A stretch of 64,000 nt of DNA from CAVPDE01 sp963702565 (lineage in GTDB: Bacteria > Desulfobacterota > DSM-4660 > Desulfatiglandales > HGW-15). The position numbers and the translations under genes were made by a program. The stretch lies in the NCBI GenBank assembly GCA_963702565.1, contig CAVPDE010000030.1, forward strand, positions 1 to 64,000, read 5' to 3'. The notes beneath the pieces are model-generated. The model did not search any database. It was not told where the DNA came from and saw only the letters and a list, made by a program, of their open reading frames with translations. This document shows, in pieces, positions 55,162 through 62,883 of the stretch; positions within the stretch are counted from its first letter, which is position 1, and every line of letters begins with the position of its first letter.

Positions 55162-56709
55162 ATGAAACTGGATAAAATCATCATCACCAACATGGGTACG
55201 CTGAAGGAAAAGTATGACGAAAAATTCGGCCGTGTCGAGCAGGCGATCCAACGGCTGATCGCAGCAGACCAGAAGCGGGGGCTGGAGACGAAGCTGGTGG
55301 CCATCGATTCAGAGGCGGATATGGCTGCGGCTCGGGGACAGAAGGTCAAGGAAAAGGATGACCAGAGGGCGGTCAAGAATGCCGTTGATGCCCTGTTCGA
55401 TGCCTATGAGCCGGACTACATCGTGATCCTGGGGGCGCAGGACATTGTCCCGCACCAGGACCTGAAGAACCCTGCCTACGATCCAGGCGGGGATGACGAT
55501 AAGGTTGTGCCGAGCGATATCCCTTATGCCTGTGAAGCCCCGTACAGCGTCAAACCGGGTGATTTTGTGGGCCCAACGCGTGTAGTGGGCCGAGTTCCTG
55601 ATCTGGTCCGATCGAGTGATCCTGCTTACATCGTTTCCCTTCTTGGAACCGCAGCCCGGCACAAGACCCGTACCCGCGCCGATTACCAGAAGTATTTCAG
55701 TGTGAGCGCTGAAGTCTGGAAGGGTTCTACAGAGCTCAGCTTGACCAAAGTCTTCGGATCCAGCGCGTCCATGGCCACCTCTCCGCCCAAAGGGCCGAAC
55801 TGGACGAACGCTGAACTCGGTCGTCGGGTGCATTTCATCAACTGCCATGGGAGCCCTGAGGACCCCAATTTCTACGGGCAGCGCGGCAGGAGCTATCCCA
55901 TCGCGCACAAGGCGGAAAAACTCACAAAGAAAATCATGAACGGAACTGTGATCGCGGTGGAGTCTTGCTACGGGGCCCAGCTCTACGACCCCGCGGATGC
56001 AGACATGCAACCCGGCATTTGCAGTACCTATCTCAAGGATGGGGCGTACGGGTTCTTCGGCAGTTCGACGATCGCTTACGGACCGAGCGAAGGAAATGGT
56101 CAGGCGGACCTCATCTGCCAGTATTTTATTGACGAAGTCCTTGACGGCGCTTCTCTGGGAGAAGCGACTTTGAAAGCGCGGCATCGGTTTGCCCAGGCTT
56201 ACACTCACGTTGACCCGACGGATCTCAAGACCATGATCCAGTTCCACCTTCTTGGAGACCCTTCGATACACCCTGTCGGAGCAGCGCCGCATGCACTGGC
56301 CCGCACAAAAGCGTTCAAGCAAGCGTTCAGGGAGCGCCAGAATACAAAAGGGACCAGGAGACTGAGGAGGGAGCGGGCTGCAAGAACCGGCACGAATCTG
56401 AGGAACAGCCTCGGTACCCCGAACCTGTCTGACGAAGCGTTGCCCGCCGAGGTGAAGACGGTGCTTGAGTCCGTCGCGCAGGAATCGGGGATCAAGAGCT
56501 TTGTCGCCCAGTCCTTCACGGTGAACTATCCCGGCGAAGCCATGGTGGAGACCATGAAGCGCTTTGCACCTGTTCGTGAGGGGAGGGCACTCTACATGGT
56601 CAGCGGCAGCCGGCCGTTGCCCAAGGAGGCTCCGGGGAGGATCGTGATCATTACCGGAACCGTGCAAAACGGACAGCTGATCCACATGAGGAGAGTGCAC
56701 AGTCGATGA
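55162..56709 (+). CDS. C25 (gingipain-like) caspase-fold cysteine peptidase
   Basis: 515 residues from ATG 55162 with AGGAGAGG. Caspase-type dyad: H229 in VHFINCHGSPEDP and C269 in VIAVESCYGAQLYDP. The preceding YIVILGAQDIVPHQDL, TRVVGRVPD and the late FHLLGDPSIHPVG are hallmarks of the C25 family. No signal peptide or sorting domain is evident, unlike secreted gingipains, so an intracellular role is likely. A basic linker (about 375-420) leads to a C-terminal domain of ~90 residues. It is the last gene of a cassette with a trypsin-like protease and a free accessory domain. Confidence 0.82.
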   Translation: MKLDKIIITNMGTLKEKYDEKFGRVEQAIQRLIAADQKRGLETKLVAIDSEADMAAARGQKVKEKDDQRAVKNAVDALFDAYEPDYIVILGAQDIVPHQDLKNPAYDPGGDDDKVVPSDIPYACEAPYSVKPGDFVGPTRVVGRVPDLVRSSDPAYIVSLLGTAARHKTRTRADYQKYFSVSAEVWKGSTELSLTKVFGSSASMATSPPKGPNWTNAELGRRVHFINCHGSPEDPNFYGQRGRSYPIAHKAEKLTKKIMNGTVIAVESCYGAQLYDPADADMQPGICSTYLKDGAYGFFGSSTIAYGPSEGNGQADLICQYFIDEVLDGASLGEATLKARHRFAQAYTHVDPTDLKTMIQFHLLGDPSIHPVGAAPHALARTKAFKQAFRERQNTKGTRRLRRERAARTGTNLRNSLGTPNLSDEALPAEVKTVLESVAQESGIKSFVAQSFTVNYPGEAMVETMKRFAPVREGRALYMVSGSRPLPKEAPGRIVIITGTVQNGQLIHMRRVHSR

Positions 56710-56712
56710 AAC

Positions 56713-56803
56713 CAGTGATCAGTCATCAGTGGACAGTAAACAGTTGAAGAGTAAGGACAAGAAAGCAGCGATCAGTCATCAGTGACCAGTGCCCAGTTAT
56801 CAG
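56713..56803. repeat. CAGTGATCAGTCATCAGT iterated repeat, left block
   Basis: Several imperfect copies of GATCAGTCATCAGTGGACAG-like units upstream of the four-helix-bundle pseudogene. Inverted copies (GATGACTGATGACTGATCAC) lie at 57246-57273 on its other side, so the gene is bracketed. Confidence 0.6.
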
Positions 56804-56814
56804 GGAGGATTCTC

Positions 56815-57198
56815 ATGAGTGAATTGATCCATGCGAAGAGCTTCAGGGATTTAATTGTTTACAAAAAAGCGCGCGCGGTCGCCAAAAGGATTTTTTAACT
56901 TTCGAAGACGTTCCCTAAGGAGGAGCGCTATTCTTGAACTGATCAGGTGCGGCGCTCATCCCGATCCATTGGCGCACAGATCGCTGAGGCTTGGGCAAAG
57001 AGACGCTATGAAAAGCATTTCGTAAGCAAGCTTAGCGACGCGGATGGAGAGCAGCTGGAAACCCAACACTGGATTGAAACAGCCGAAGACTGTGAATATC
57101 TGACTTCATCACAGGCAACTGAGGTCAATGACGAACTTTCAGAGATCGGCCGGATGCTTAACTCTATGATGAACAAGGCCGACCAATTTTGTTCGTAA
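56815..57198 (+). pseudogene. Four-helix bundle (S23/IVP-type) protein gene with two in-frame stops
   Basis: From ATG 56815 (GGGAGGA upstream) one frame reads HAKSFRDLIVYKKARAVAKRIF, stop, LSKTFPKEERYS, stop, TDQVRRSSRSIGAQIAEAWAKRRYEKHF and continues to 57198, 127 residues in all. This is the 23S rRNA-intervening-sequence protein family, usually about 120 residues. The TAA replaces a Glu codon and the TGA a Leu codon judged from the family pattern. The frame is otherwise intact, so inactivation looks recent. Iterated ATCAGTCATCAGTGACCAGT-type repeats flank the gene on both sides. Confidence 0.75.
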
Positions 57199-57245
57199 CT
57201 TCTTTGATCAGTGATCTTAGTCTATCGTTTTGAGTATGTTTTCAC

Positions 57246-57273
57246 CGATGACTGATGACTGATCACTGATCAC
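57246..57273. repeat. CAGTGATCAGTCATCAGT iterated repeat, right block
   Basis: GATGACTGATGACTGATCAC with a further GATCAC, inverse to the block at 56713-56803. Confidence 0.6.
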
Positions 57274-57294
57274 TTTCTCCTAGGAGTTCAGATC

Positions 57295-57522
57295 GTGAGA
57301 ATCTCGGGACGAGTTGTGAAGAAGCGTCTCTACGCCGGCACCAAGAGCGAGCACGAGGGGCTCGTTCTGGTCACCGCTGAGGGAGAGTTCAAGCTGCTGC
57401 GCAAAGGCGGCAACCCCTTCTGGGATGAAACACTCGCCGAACTCGAAGGGAAAGAGATCGAGGCCGAGGGCACCTTGAGGGAAACAAGGTTCACCACGGC
57501 TCGATGGACTGTCCTGCCTTGA
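57295..57522 (+). CDS. Small OB-fold-like protein of unknown function
   Basis: 75 residues from a GTG with AGGAG upstream. Beta-rich sequence MRISGRVVKKRLYAGTKSEHEG, then LVTAEGEFKLLRKGGNPFWDETLAELEGKEIEAEGTLRE, which predicts five strands in the order of a small OB fold. Similar short proteins occur in Desulfobacterota and Geobacter-like genomes as far as I recall, without an assigned role. It may be co-transcribed with the FixH-like gene that begins 66 bases later. Confidence 0.65.
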   Translation: MRISGRVVKKRLYAGTKSEHEGLVLVTAEGEFKLLRKGGNPFWDETLAELEGKEIEAEGTLRETRFTTARWTVLP

Positions 57523-57587
57523 AAAATCAGATTTTTCACGTGTTAAGGACAGCACTTGAGAACCCCATGGATCAGGGAGTGAAGAAC

Positions 57588-58049
57588 ATGCTTAGGGGGT
57601 TTTGGATAACTGTTGAAAAGTTCTTGATTCTTGTCTCTGTGTGCCTTCCAATCCTGATGAATCCGGTTGCTCTGTGGGATGCAATTGCGGCCGGACCAAC
57701 TCCTGGAGACGTTGTTAACTGCGATATTCAGCGCGGTCCCTGCACCCAAGAGCTGGCGGGCATGGCCGTTACCCTGGATATTCTGCCCAGGCCCGTCAAA
57801 GCGATGAAGGATTTGAAATTCCGGGTGACTCTCTCAGGTGAAAAGGCGGCCAGGGCAGCTCACATCGATCTGGGAATGCCGGGAATGGACATGGGGCCCA
57901 ACCGTGTTGAACTCAGGCCCGTGACGGACAAGGTCTATGAAGGGCAGGGGGTCATTGTGCGATGCCCCAGCGGCCGGAGAACTTGGAAGGCAACTGTTAC
58001 CCTGCCGGAATCCGGCAAAGTCGAGTTCCTCTTTGATGTCATCTATTGA
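57588..58049 (+). CDS. FixH/YtkA-like membrane-anchored protein
   Basis: 153 residues from ATG 57588 with GGGAG eight bases before. One N-terminal transmembrane segment or signal anchor (FLILVSVCLPILMNPVALW), then a beta-sandwich domain with the family-type AHIDLGMPGMDMGPNRVEL and GQGVIVRCPSGRRTWKATVTLP. FixH/YtkA-like domains are found near cytochrome oxidase assembly and copper-handling genes. The methionine-rich MPGMDM could bind copper. Its end overlaps the start of the UreH-like membrane protein gene by 14 bases, so the two probably work together. Confidence 0.75.
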   Translation: MLRGFWITVEKFLILVSVCLPILMNPVALWDAIAAGPTPGDVVNCDIQRGPCTQELAGMAVTLDILPRPVKAMKDLKFRVTLSGEKAARAAHIDLGMPGMDMGPNRVELRPVTDKVYEGQGVIVRCPSGRRTWKATVTLPESGKVEFLFDVIY

Positions 58050-58728
58050 CGCGCTGTATTTCATTTTCCTGGCTACAGGCTTCACCGTAGGATTCGGCCA
58101 CTGCATAGGCATGTGCGGCCCGATCGTGGTCTCCCTTTCTTTGAACTTGAAAGAGAAGGACGTTTTCATCCCCCACCTCCTTTACAACACAGGGAGGGTT
58201 ATCACGTACGCCGTCCTTGGAGGTCTTGCAGGGATCCTCGGCTCTTTCACAATGCTGACCTCCTCCATTGTCAGCCTCCAGAAGGGTGTGCTCGTTTTTG
58301 CAGGAGTACTAGTTCTCCTTATGGGACTGGCCATGGGTGGGTGGATTCCCTTCGGGCGGATCTTTGGAGATGGAGGCGCCGGCAGCAGCGTGCTCTCGAA
58401 GTGGTTTGGTCGACTCTCTGCGGTCAAATCACCGATCGTCTACCTGCCACTCGGTTTGCTGCTCGGGCTCCTTCCATGCGGACCTGTGTACACCGCCCTG
58501 ATCGCGTCGGCAAGAGCAGGAATGGGCGTGGAGAGTGCGCTGGAAGGTTTCTTTTCAGGCATGAGTCTTATGATCGCTTTCGGCGTCGGGACACTTCCCT
58601 CTCTTGTTCTTATCGGGAGACTCTCCAGTATGGGCTGGATCAGGTCCAGACCTTTGATCTACAAGATCAGTTCAGGCCTCATGGTGCTGGCAGGGATCTA
58701 TTTCGTGATTCAAGGGATTCGGTACTGA
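58036..58728 (+). CDS. Sulfite exporter TauE/SafE family, UreH/CcdA-like membrane protein
   Basis: 230 residues from ATG 58036. Six transmembrane helices with the cysteine motifs FGHCIGMCGPI in the first and LLPCGPVYTALI in the fourth, as in UreH-like and CcdA-like transporters that move metal ions or reducing equivalents. LLYNTGRVITYAVLGGLAGILG is typical. The adjacent FixH-like partner suggests a part in cytochrome oxidase maturation or copper transfer, which is inference. Confidence 0.8.
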   Translation: MSSIDALYFIFLATGFTVGFGHCIGMCGPIVVSLSLNLKEKDVFIPHLLYNTGRVITYAVLGGLAGILGSFTMLTSSIVSLQKGVLVFAGVLVLLMGLAMGGWIPFGRIFGDGGAGSSVLSKWFGRLSAVKSPIVYLPLGLLLGLLPCGPVYTALIASARAGMGVESALEGFFSGMSLMIAFGVGTLPSLVLIGRLSSMGWIRSRPLIYKISSGLMVLAGIYFVIQGIRY

Positions 58729-58863
58729 CAAGCGCAGCAGCGATTCTCGCTCTCCTTGACCCGTTAACCTGCTGGCCGCGGTCAGAAGAATATGGGACAA
58801 AATGCCATTCGGTGAGCGCCGGATAGACGCTTTAAGTGCCGAAATCGCTTCCTCAGAAGATAT

Positions 58864-59658
58864 TTACAGGACTCCCCAGATCATCCGAGTTGCCACAGCA
58901 ATAAGAAAAACGGCGTAGATACGCTTAAGGGCGACAACCGGCGTCTTATGGGCCAGTTTGGCTCCGAATGGCGCCGAAAAAAAACTGAAGAAGGCAATCC
59001 CGAAGAGCGCCGGAATATAGAGATAACCCAAGTGGGGCGCTGCGATGTCTGCAATCGGCAAACCGTTAAGGATGTAACCGAGAGTCCCGGCAATCGCTAT
59101 GGGAAAGCCAATCGCCGCTGAGGTGCCGATCGCATGATGAACCGGAACGTTGCACCACATCATAAAAGGTATGGACAGTGCTCCGCCGCCGATACCCACC
59201 AGGCTTGAGATAACGCCGATCATAACGCCTACGCCGCTCATCCCGAGCAGACCCGGCAGTTTCCGGGTGGGTTCGGGCTTGAAATTGCTGAGCATGCTGG
59301 CGGCAATATAATACAAAAAACAGGCAAAGAGTATTTTGAGTGCCTTTGTTGAAAGTTGGGCGGCAAACCATGTTCCCGAAAAGGTGCCGATCAGTATCCC
59401 CAGCGTGATTCCTCTGACGATATCCCATCGGACGGCACCATGTCGATGGTGCGTCATAAAACTGGAAACTGAGGTAAACACGATGCTGCCAAGGGACGTC
59501 GCAAGCGCCATTTGCATGATGTGGTGCGCGGAAAAACCCTGAGCTGTGAAAACGAAGACGAGGATCGGCACGATGACGGCGCCGCCGCCGATCCCAAGGA
59601 GGCCTGCAATTATCCCGACAATCACCCCCAGAGGAGGATAAATGATCCATTCCAACAT
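58864..59658 (-). CDS. TauE/SafE family permease
   Basis: 264 residues from ATG 59658; a longer upstream frame is not family-like. Eight transmembrane helices in two repeats, each with the family glycine motif: VGIIAGLLGIGGGAVIVPILV and VISSLVGIGGGALSIPFMMW. The family exports sulfite, sulfoacetate or related organosulfonates, or imports sulfur compounds, across the inner membrane. No sulfur gene is adjacent. Convergent to the UreH-like gene. Confidence 0.9.
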   Translation of the reverse strand: MLEWIIYPPLGVIVGIIAGLLGIGGGAVIVPILVFVFTAQGFSAHHIMQMALATSLGSIVFTSVSSFMTHHRHGAVRWDIVRGITLGILIGTFSGTWFAAQLSTKALKILFACFLYYIAASMLSNFKPEPTRKLPGLLGMSGVGVMIGVISSLVGIGGGALSIPFMMWCNVPVHHAIGTSAAIGFPIAIAGTLGYILNGLPIADIAAPHLGYLYIPALFGIAFFSFFSAPFGAKLAHKTPVVALKRIYAVFLIAVATRMIWGVL

Positions 59659-59931
59659 GGTCGAGTCCCCTGCAGAAATCAGATTTTTCTCTAAGAACCC
59701 AAAACTCAATATACCAAGACAACATAAAAGTCGAGGTATCTTACATTTCGATGTTGCATTTCGATCTATTGGTGAAGTGAAGACCCCTACGGCCATGTGC
59801 CAGGCAGGAATGCCGACTACCGCATACTCCGGGCGCGCGAGATCAAAACGACCAGTTGATCCTTTTCCTTTTTTAGAGCTTCCCTCCAGGGTCTGACTTG
59901 ACTCAGGAGGTCGCCTGCGTCCCCGCCGCTC

Positions 59932-59961
59932 TTGACACACAAGGGCAGAGTCCCTTATACT
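59932..59961 (+). promoter_or_regulatory. Sigma-70 promoter of the LDH2-type dehydrogenase gene
   Basis: TTGACA (59932-59937) and TATACT (59956-59961) with an 18-base spacer, about 70 bases before the ATG at 60036. It is the best consensus promoter in the window. The rest of the 377-base gap shows no gene. Confidence 0.7.
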
Positions 59962-60035
59962 CCCGCCCATCTGAAGCAAGTTCTTTTACCTGATCGATCC
60001 TCATATGTGCCTGGGCAGTTCACGGGAGGAGCGGG

Positions 60036-61103
60036 ATGCCATCCGACGGAAGTGCACACGTGTTCTCGGCAAAACGGTTGGAAACGTTCATTGAGAGTGC
60101 TCTCGGAGCCGTGGGCCTCCCCGAGCGGGATGCGGCAACCTGCGCGGCCCGGATGACGGAGGCAGATCTGCGCGGTGTAGACACGCACGGGATCTTCCGC
60201 CTGCCCCAGTACATCCGGCGGATTCGTGCCGGCGGGATCAACCTCCATCCGAAGGTGCACCCCGTACGTGAGAACGCTGTGACCGCCCTGATAGACGGAG
60301 ACAACGGGATGGGGCATGTGGTGCTGACCTACGCCGCGCAGTTGGCGATTCAAAAGGCCTCGGAGACCGGCCTCGCGTGGGTAGGCACCTTTAACGGCAA
60401 CCATGCCGGGGCAGCGGCTGTCTACTCCACAATGGCTGTCGCCCACGATATGATCGGGATGTTCATGACCGTGGCAAACGGCAATCACATGCCGCCGTGG
60501 GGGGGCGTCGAGCTGATTCTCGGCACGAATCCGATATCCATCGCGATTCCGGCCGGCACGGAGCCTCCCATCGCCTTGGACATTGCCACGACGGTGGCCT
60601 CGAACGGGAAGGTGAAGCTGGCAGCCCAAGAAGGGGAAACGATGCCGATCGGCTGGATGGTCGATCGAAAGGGGCAGCCGCTCACCGATCCGAAGCGCGC
60701 CAGCGAAGGATTCCTTCTGCCGATCGGGGGCTACAAGGGGTATGGATTGAACGTCGTCATCGGCATGCTGGCCGGCGTGCTCAACGGTGCGCCCTTCGGT
60801 CGAAACGTCATCGATTTCAACAAGGATCTTGTGACGCCGAACGGCAGCGGGCACATGGTCCTGGCCATGCGGGTGGATAATTTCCAGCCCGTGCAGACAT
60901 TCAAGAACGAGATGGACCGGGTGATTCGGGAGATACGCGATTCGGAGCGCATGGAGGGCGTCGACCGAATCTGGCTGCCCGGCGAGATGGAGTTCCACAA
61001 GGTGCGGGAGCGGTCGGAGCGGGGGGTTCCGCTGGGCTCCGCCCTGATCGCGCAACTCCGGCAGATTGCCAAGGAGCTCCTGCTTCCGGAGCGGCTCGAG
61101 TAG
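60036..61103 (+). CDS. Malate/L-lactate dehydrogenase family (LDH2/MDG2) oxidoreductase
   Basis: 355 residues from ATG 60036 with GGGAGGAG. NAD(P)H-dependent 2-oxoacid reductase fold of the LDH2 type, unrelated to classical LDH. The catalytic histidine is in ADLRGVDTHGIFRL; GDNGMGHVV, WVGTFNGNHAGAA and LGTNPISIAIP follow, and FLLPIGGYKGYGL lies in the C-terminal part. Members reduce pyruvate, oxaloacetate, sulfopyruvate, ureidoglycolate and others; the substrate cannot be told. It has its own strong promoter. Confidence 0.9.
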   Translation: MPSDGSAHVFSAKRLETFIESALGAVGLPERDAATCAARMTEADLRGVDTHGIFRLPQYIRRIRAGGINLHPKVHPVRENAVTALIDGDNGMGHVVLTYAAQLAIQKASETGLAWVGTFNGNHAGAAAVYSTMAVAHDMIGMFMTVANGNHMPPWGGVELILGTNPISIAIPAGTEPPIALDIATTVASNGKVKLAAQEGETMPIGWMVDRKGQPLTDPKRASEGFLLPIGGYKGYGLNVVIGMLAGVLNGAPFGRNVIDFNKDLVTPNGSGHMVLAMRVDNFQPVQTFKNEMDRVIREIRDSERMEGVDRIWLPGEMEFHKVRERSERGVPLGSALIAQLRQIAKELLLPERLE

Positions 61104-61435
61104 ACATCGGACGAGCATAGAACGCCAGAGGGCGGCCTTGCGCCGAACATCGCCGGATACATCATCCGGGCCGCATTCTCGCAGGAGAGAATGACATGCC
61201 TCCCGGACCAATCCAAGCGGATGTAGAGGGCCAAGGACGGGAAGAGCGAAAAGACTTCTGATATGGTCCTTTCACCGGGATTGGGGATTCTGGCTGCCCT
61301 GGGGGGAGTCGTGGGCCTGATTGCTGGATTCATTCTTTCGCTAGTTGCCGGCCTCGCACGCAGCAGTGGAAATCAGCATCACGGCAGGCGGTCCAGGGCG
61401 GGATACGGTATTAGAGTAGAGCGGCCAAGCTGCGT
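61104..61435. other. Intergenic stretch with a doubtful small membrane frame
   Basis: A frame at 61263-61523 would encode LGILAALGGVVGLIAGFILSL-type hydrophobic sequence followed by an arginine-rich tail, but it has no ribosome binding site and overlaps the convergent M23 gene by 88 bases. I list it as possible only. Confidence 0.25.
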
Positions 61436-62404
61436 CTACTCAGCGAGCATGACGAGATTGTTATTATTCCAGTCCGTCATATATTGGAGTGGATTGACAT
61501 TCTTTCCATTTTTCTCTATCTGATAATGGAGGTGGTGACCCGTACTTCTTCCTGAGTTGCCCATGTTTCCGATCACCTCGCCTCTATCCACATGCTGGCC
61601 CTTCTTGACGGATGCACTGTGCAAGTGGCCGTATGTCGTCTCATAGACCGAATCATGCTTTATTCGGACGGTCATTCCCAGAGAACCATCTTTTCCAACA
61701 AAAGTCACTGTCCCTTTAGCTGGAGCCAGGACAGGTGTTTTTTCAGCTCCCGCAATATCCACCCCGGGATGAAACTGCTCCTTGCCGGTAAACGGGCTGA
61801 TCCTCGGTCCAAAGGAGGATGAAAGCCATGATTCCTGAGAATTTATTGGAGATATGGAAGGCGTGCGATCCAACTTTTCTTGCCTTCCTTGAAGGGCACC
61901 GAGCATCTGTTGCAAGTCCGCATCCAGTTGGCGAATGTCTGACGCTGATAGAGAGGCTGCATGAGTCTTGGGGGTCTTTGCAGAGGGATGGATCGTCGTG
62001 AAAGGGGATTTGGAGGAAAGCGCTGTGTTTTGGGACGTGAGTTCCACTCCCCCTTGTCCTATTTTACCTCCACCGGGACCCTGCGGTTTCAATCCCAGGT
62101 AGCTCTGAACATATCCGGCCTTTTCTCTGATGGTCGAGATCTCTCGGGTCAAATGCCCAATCCTGATTTCTTGATCTTGAATCTGACTCTTGGCCTCTCG
62201 GTTTTCTATTTCCAAGCGCTGAGATTCCTGCTTAACTTGTTGGAAACGATACATGCTCCAAGCACCGCCAGAGGCCATAAATAGAAAAATGCCGGATGCG
62301 AGGAAAAGTGCGCCCAGCACAAGTATAGGTACCGAGATGCTGAAGACCCTCTTCTGTGGACTGGAGGGCACCAAGAGAATAGTGAATTTTCTTTTTGTAA
62401 GCAT
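61436..62404 (-). CDS. M23-family (LytM) metallopeptidase, membrane-anchored
   Basis: 322 residues. A short basic N-terminus, one transmembrane segment (ISVPILVLGALFLASGIFLFM), then a coiled coil of about 60 residues (VKQESQRLEIENREAKSQIQDQEI), a low-complexity linker, and a C-terminal LytM domain with zinc ligands in FHPGVDIAG and GHHLHYQIEKNG. SSFGPRISPFTGKEQ precedes the first ligand as usual. It probably cuts peptidoglycan cross-links, or regulates an amidase, in the periplasm. Confidence 0.9.
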   Translation of the reverse strand: MLTKRKFTILLVPSSPQKRVFSISVPILVLGALFLASGIFLFMASGGAWSMYRFQQVKQESQRLEIENREAKSQIQDQEIRIGHLTREISTIREKAGYVQSYLGLKPQGPGGGKIGQGGVELTSQNTALSSKSPFTTIHPSAKTPKTHAASLSASDIRQLDADLQQMLGALQGRQEKLDRTPSISPINSQESWLSSSFGPRISPFTGKEQFHPGVDIAGAEKTPVLAPAKGTVTFVGKDGSLGMTVRIKHDSVYETTYGHLHSASVKKGQHVDRGEVIGNMGNSGRSTGHHLHYQIEKNGKNVNPLQYMTDWNNNNLVMLAE

Positions 62405-62883
62405 GGAAGGACCCCTTTACTTATCGAAGTGAAGAGAATACACTACCACGTATCTTTTTTCAGACAGGTATTATCGCATTGTGCACGACGAAGATGGTCT
62501 CAACGGAAAAGACGCCTGGATACCTGGCTGATATTGCTAAAATAATAATCGACCTTCGTGATCATCTCTTCAGAGCCTTCTGTTTCAACACACACCTCTA
62601 GGTCTAATAGCTTCAATTATTGTGCCATTCTTCCGGCTCTCATCCTGAAGAAAGCCCGTGGTTCGGTGCGGGAGCAATCTGAACTTTATGCTGGTCTGAG
62701 GACTTGGGCATTTGATCGTGACGTCTGGGCTAGCTCTTGACTTCTAATGAGGTCAGTAGGATTCTATCGGGGCGTTGGGACTTTCTATTTTGGTGTCCCA
62801 ATTCCTGTTTGCTTTGTGGTGCCTGCCGCGCCATTGGCAGGAAGCCCAGAGAGAGTTCAGAGGCGGAAACAGAGGGGTCTTTC
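62405..62883. other. Non-coding stretch before the molybdopterin enzyme gene
   Basis: About 480 bases between two divergent genes. No convincing frame and no clear promoter pair was found. A 60-codon frame at 62558-62740 has no ribosome binding site and no protein-like pattern. Confidence 0.4.

Noticed and set aside
55309..56700. 463-codon minus-strand frame opposite the C25 peptidase
   Set aside because: Antisense shadow; the plus strand carries clear catalytic motifs and a ribosome binding site.
56815..57198. UGA in the four-helix-bundle gene as selenocysteine
   Set aside because: A TAA stop lies 13 codons earlier in the same frame, and the family has Leu, not Cys, at the UGA position.
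59955..61211. 418-codon minus-strand frame opposite the LDH2-type dehydrogenase
   Set aside because: Antisense shadow in high-GC sequence.
62558..62740. 60-codon frame before the molybdopterin enzyme gene
   Set aside because: No ribosome binding site and no protein-like pattern.
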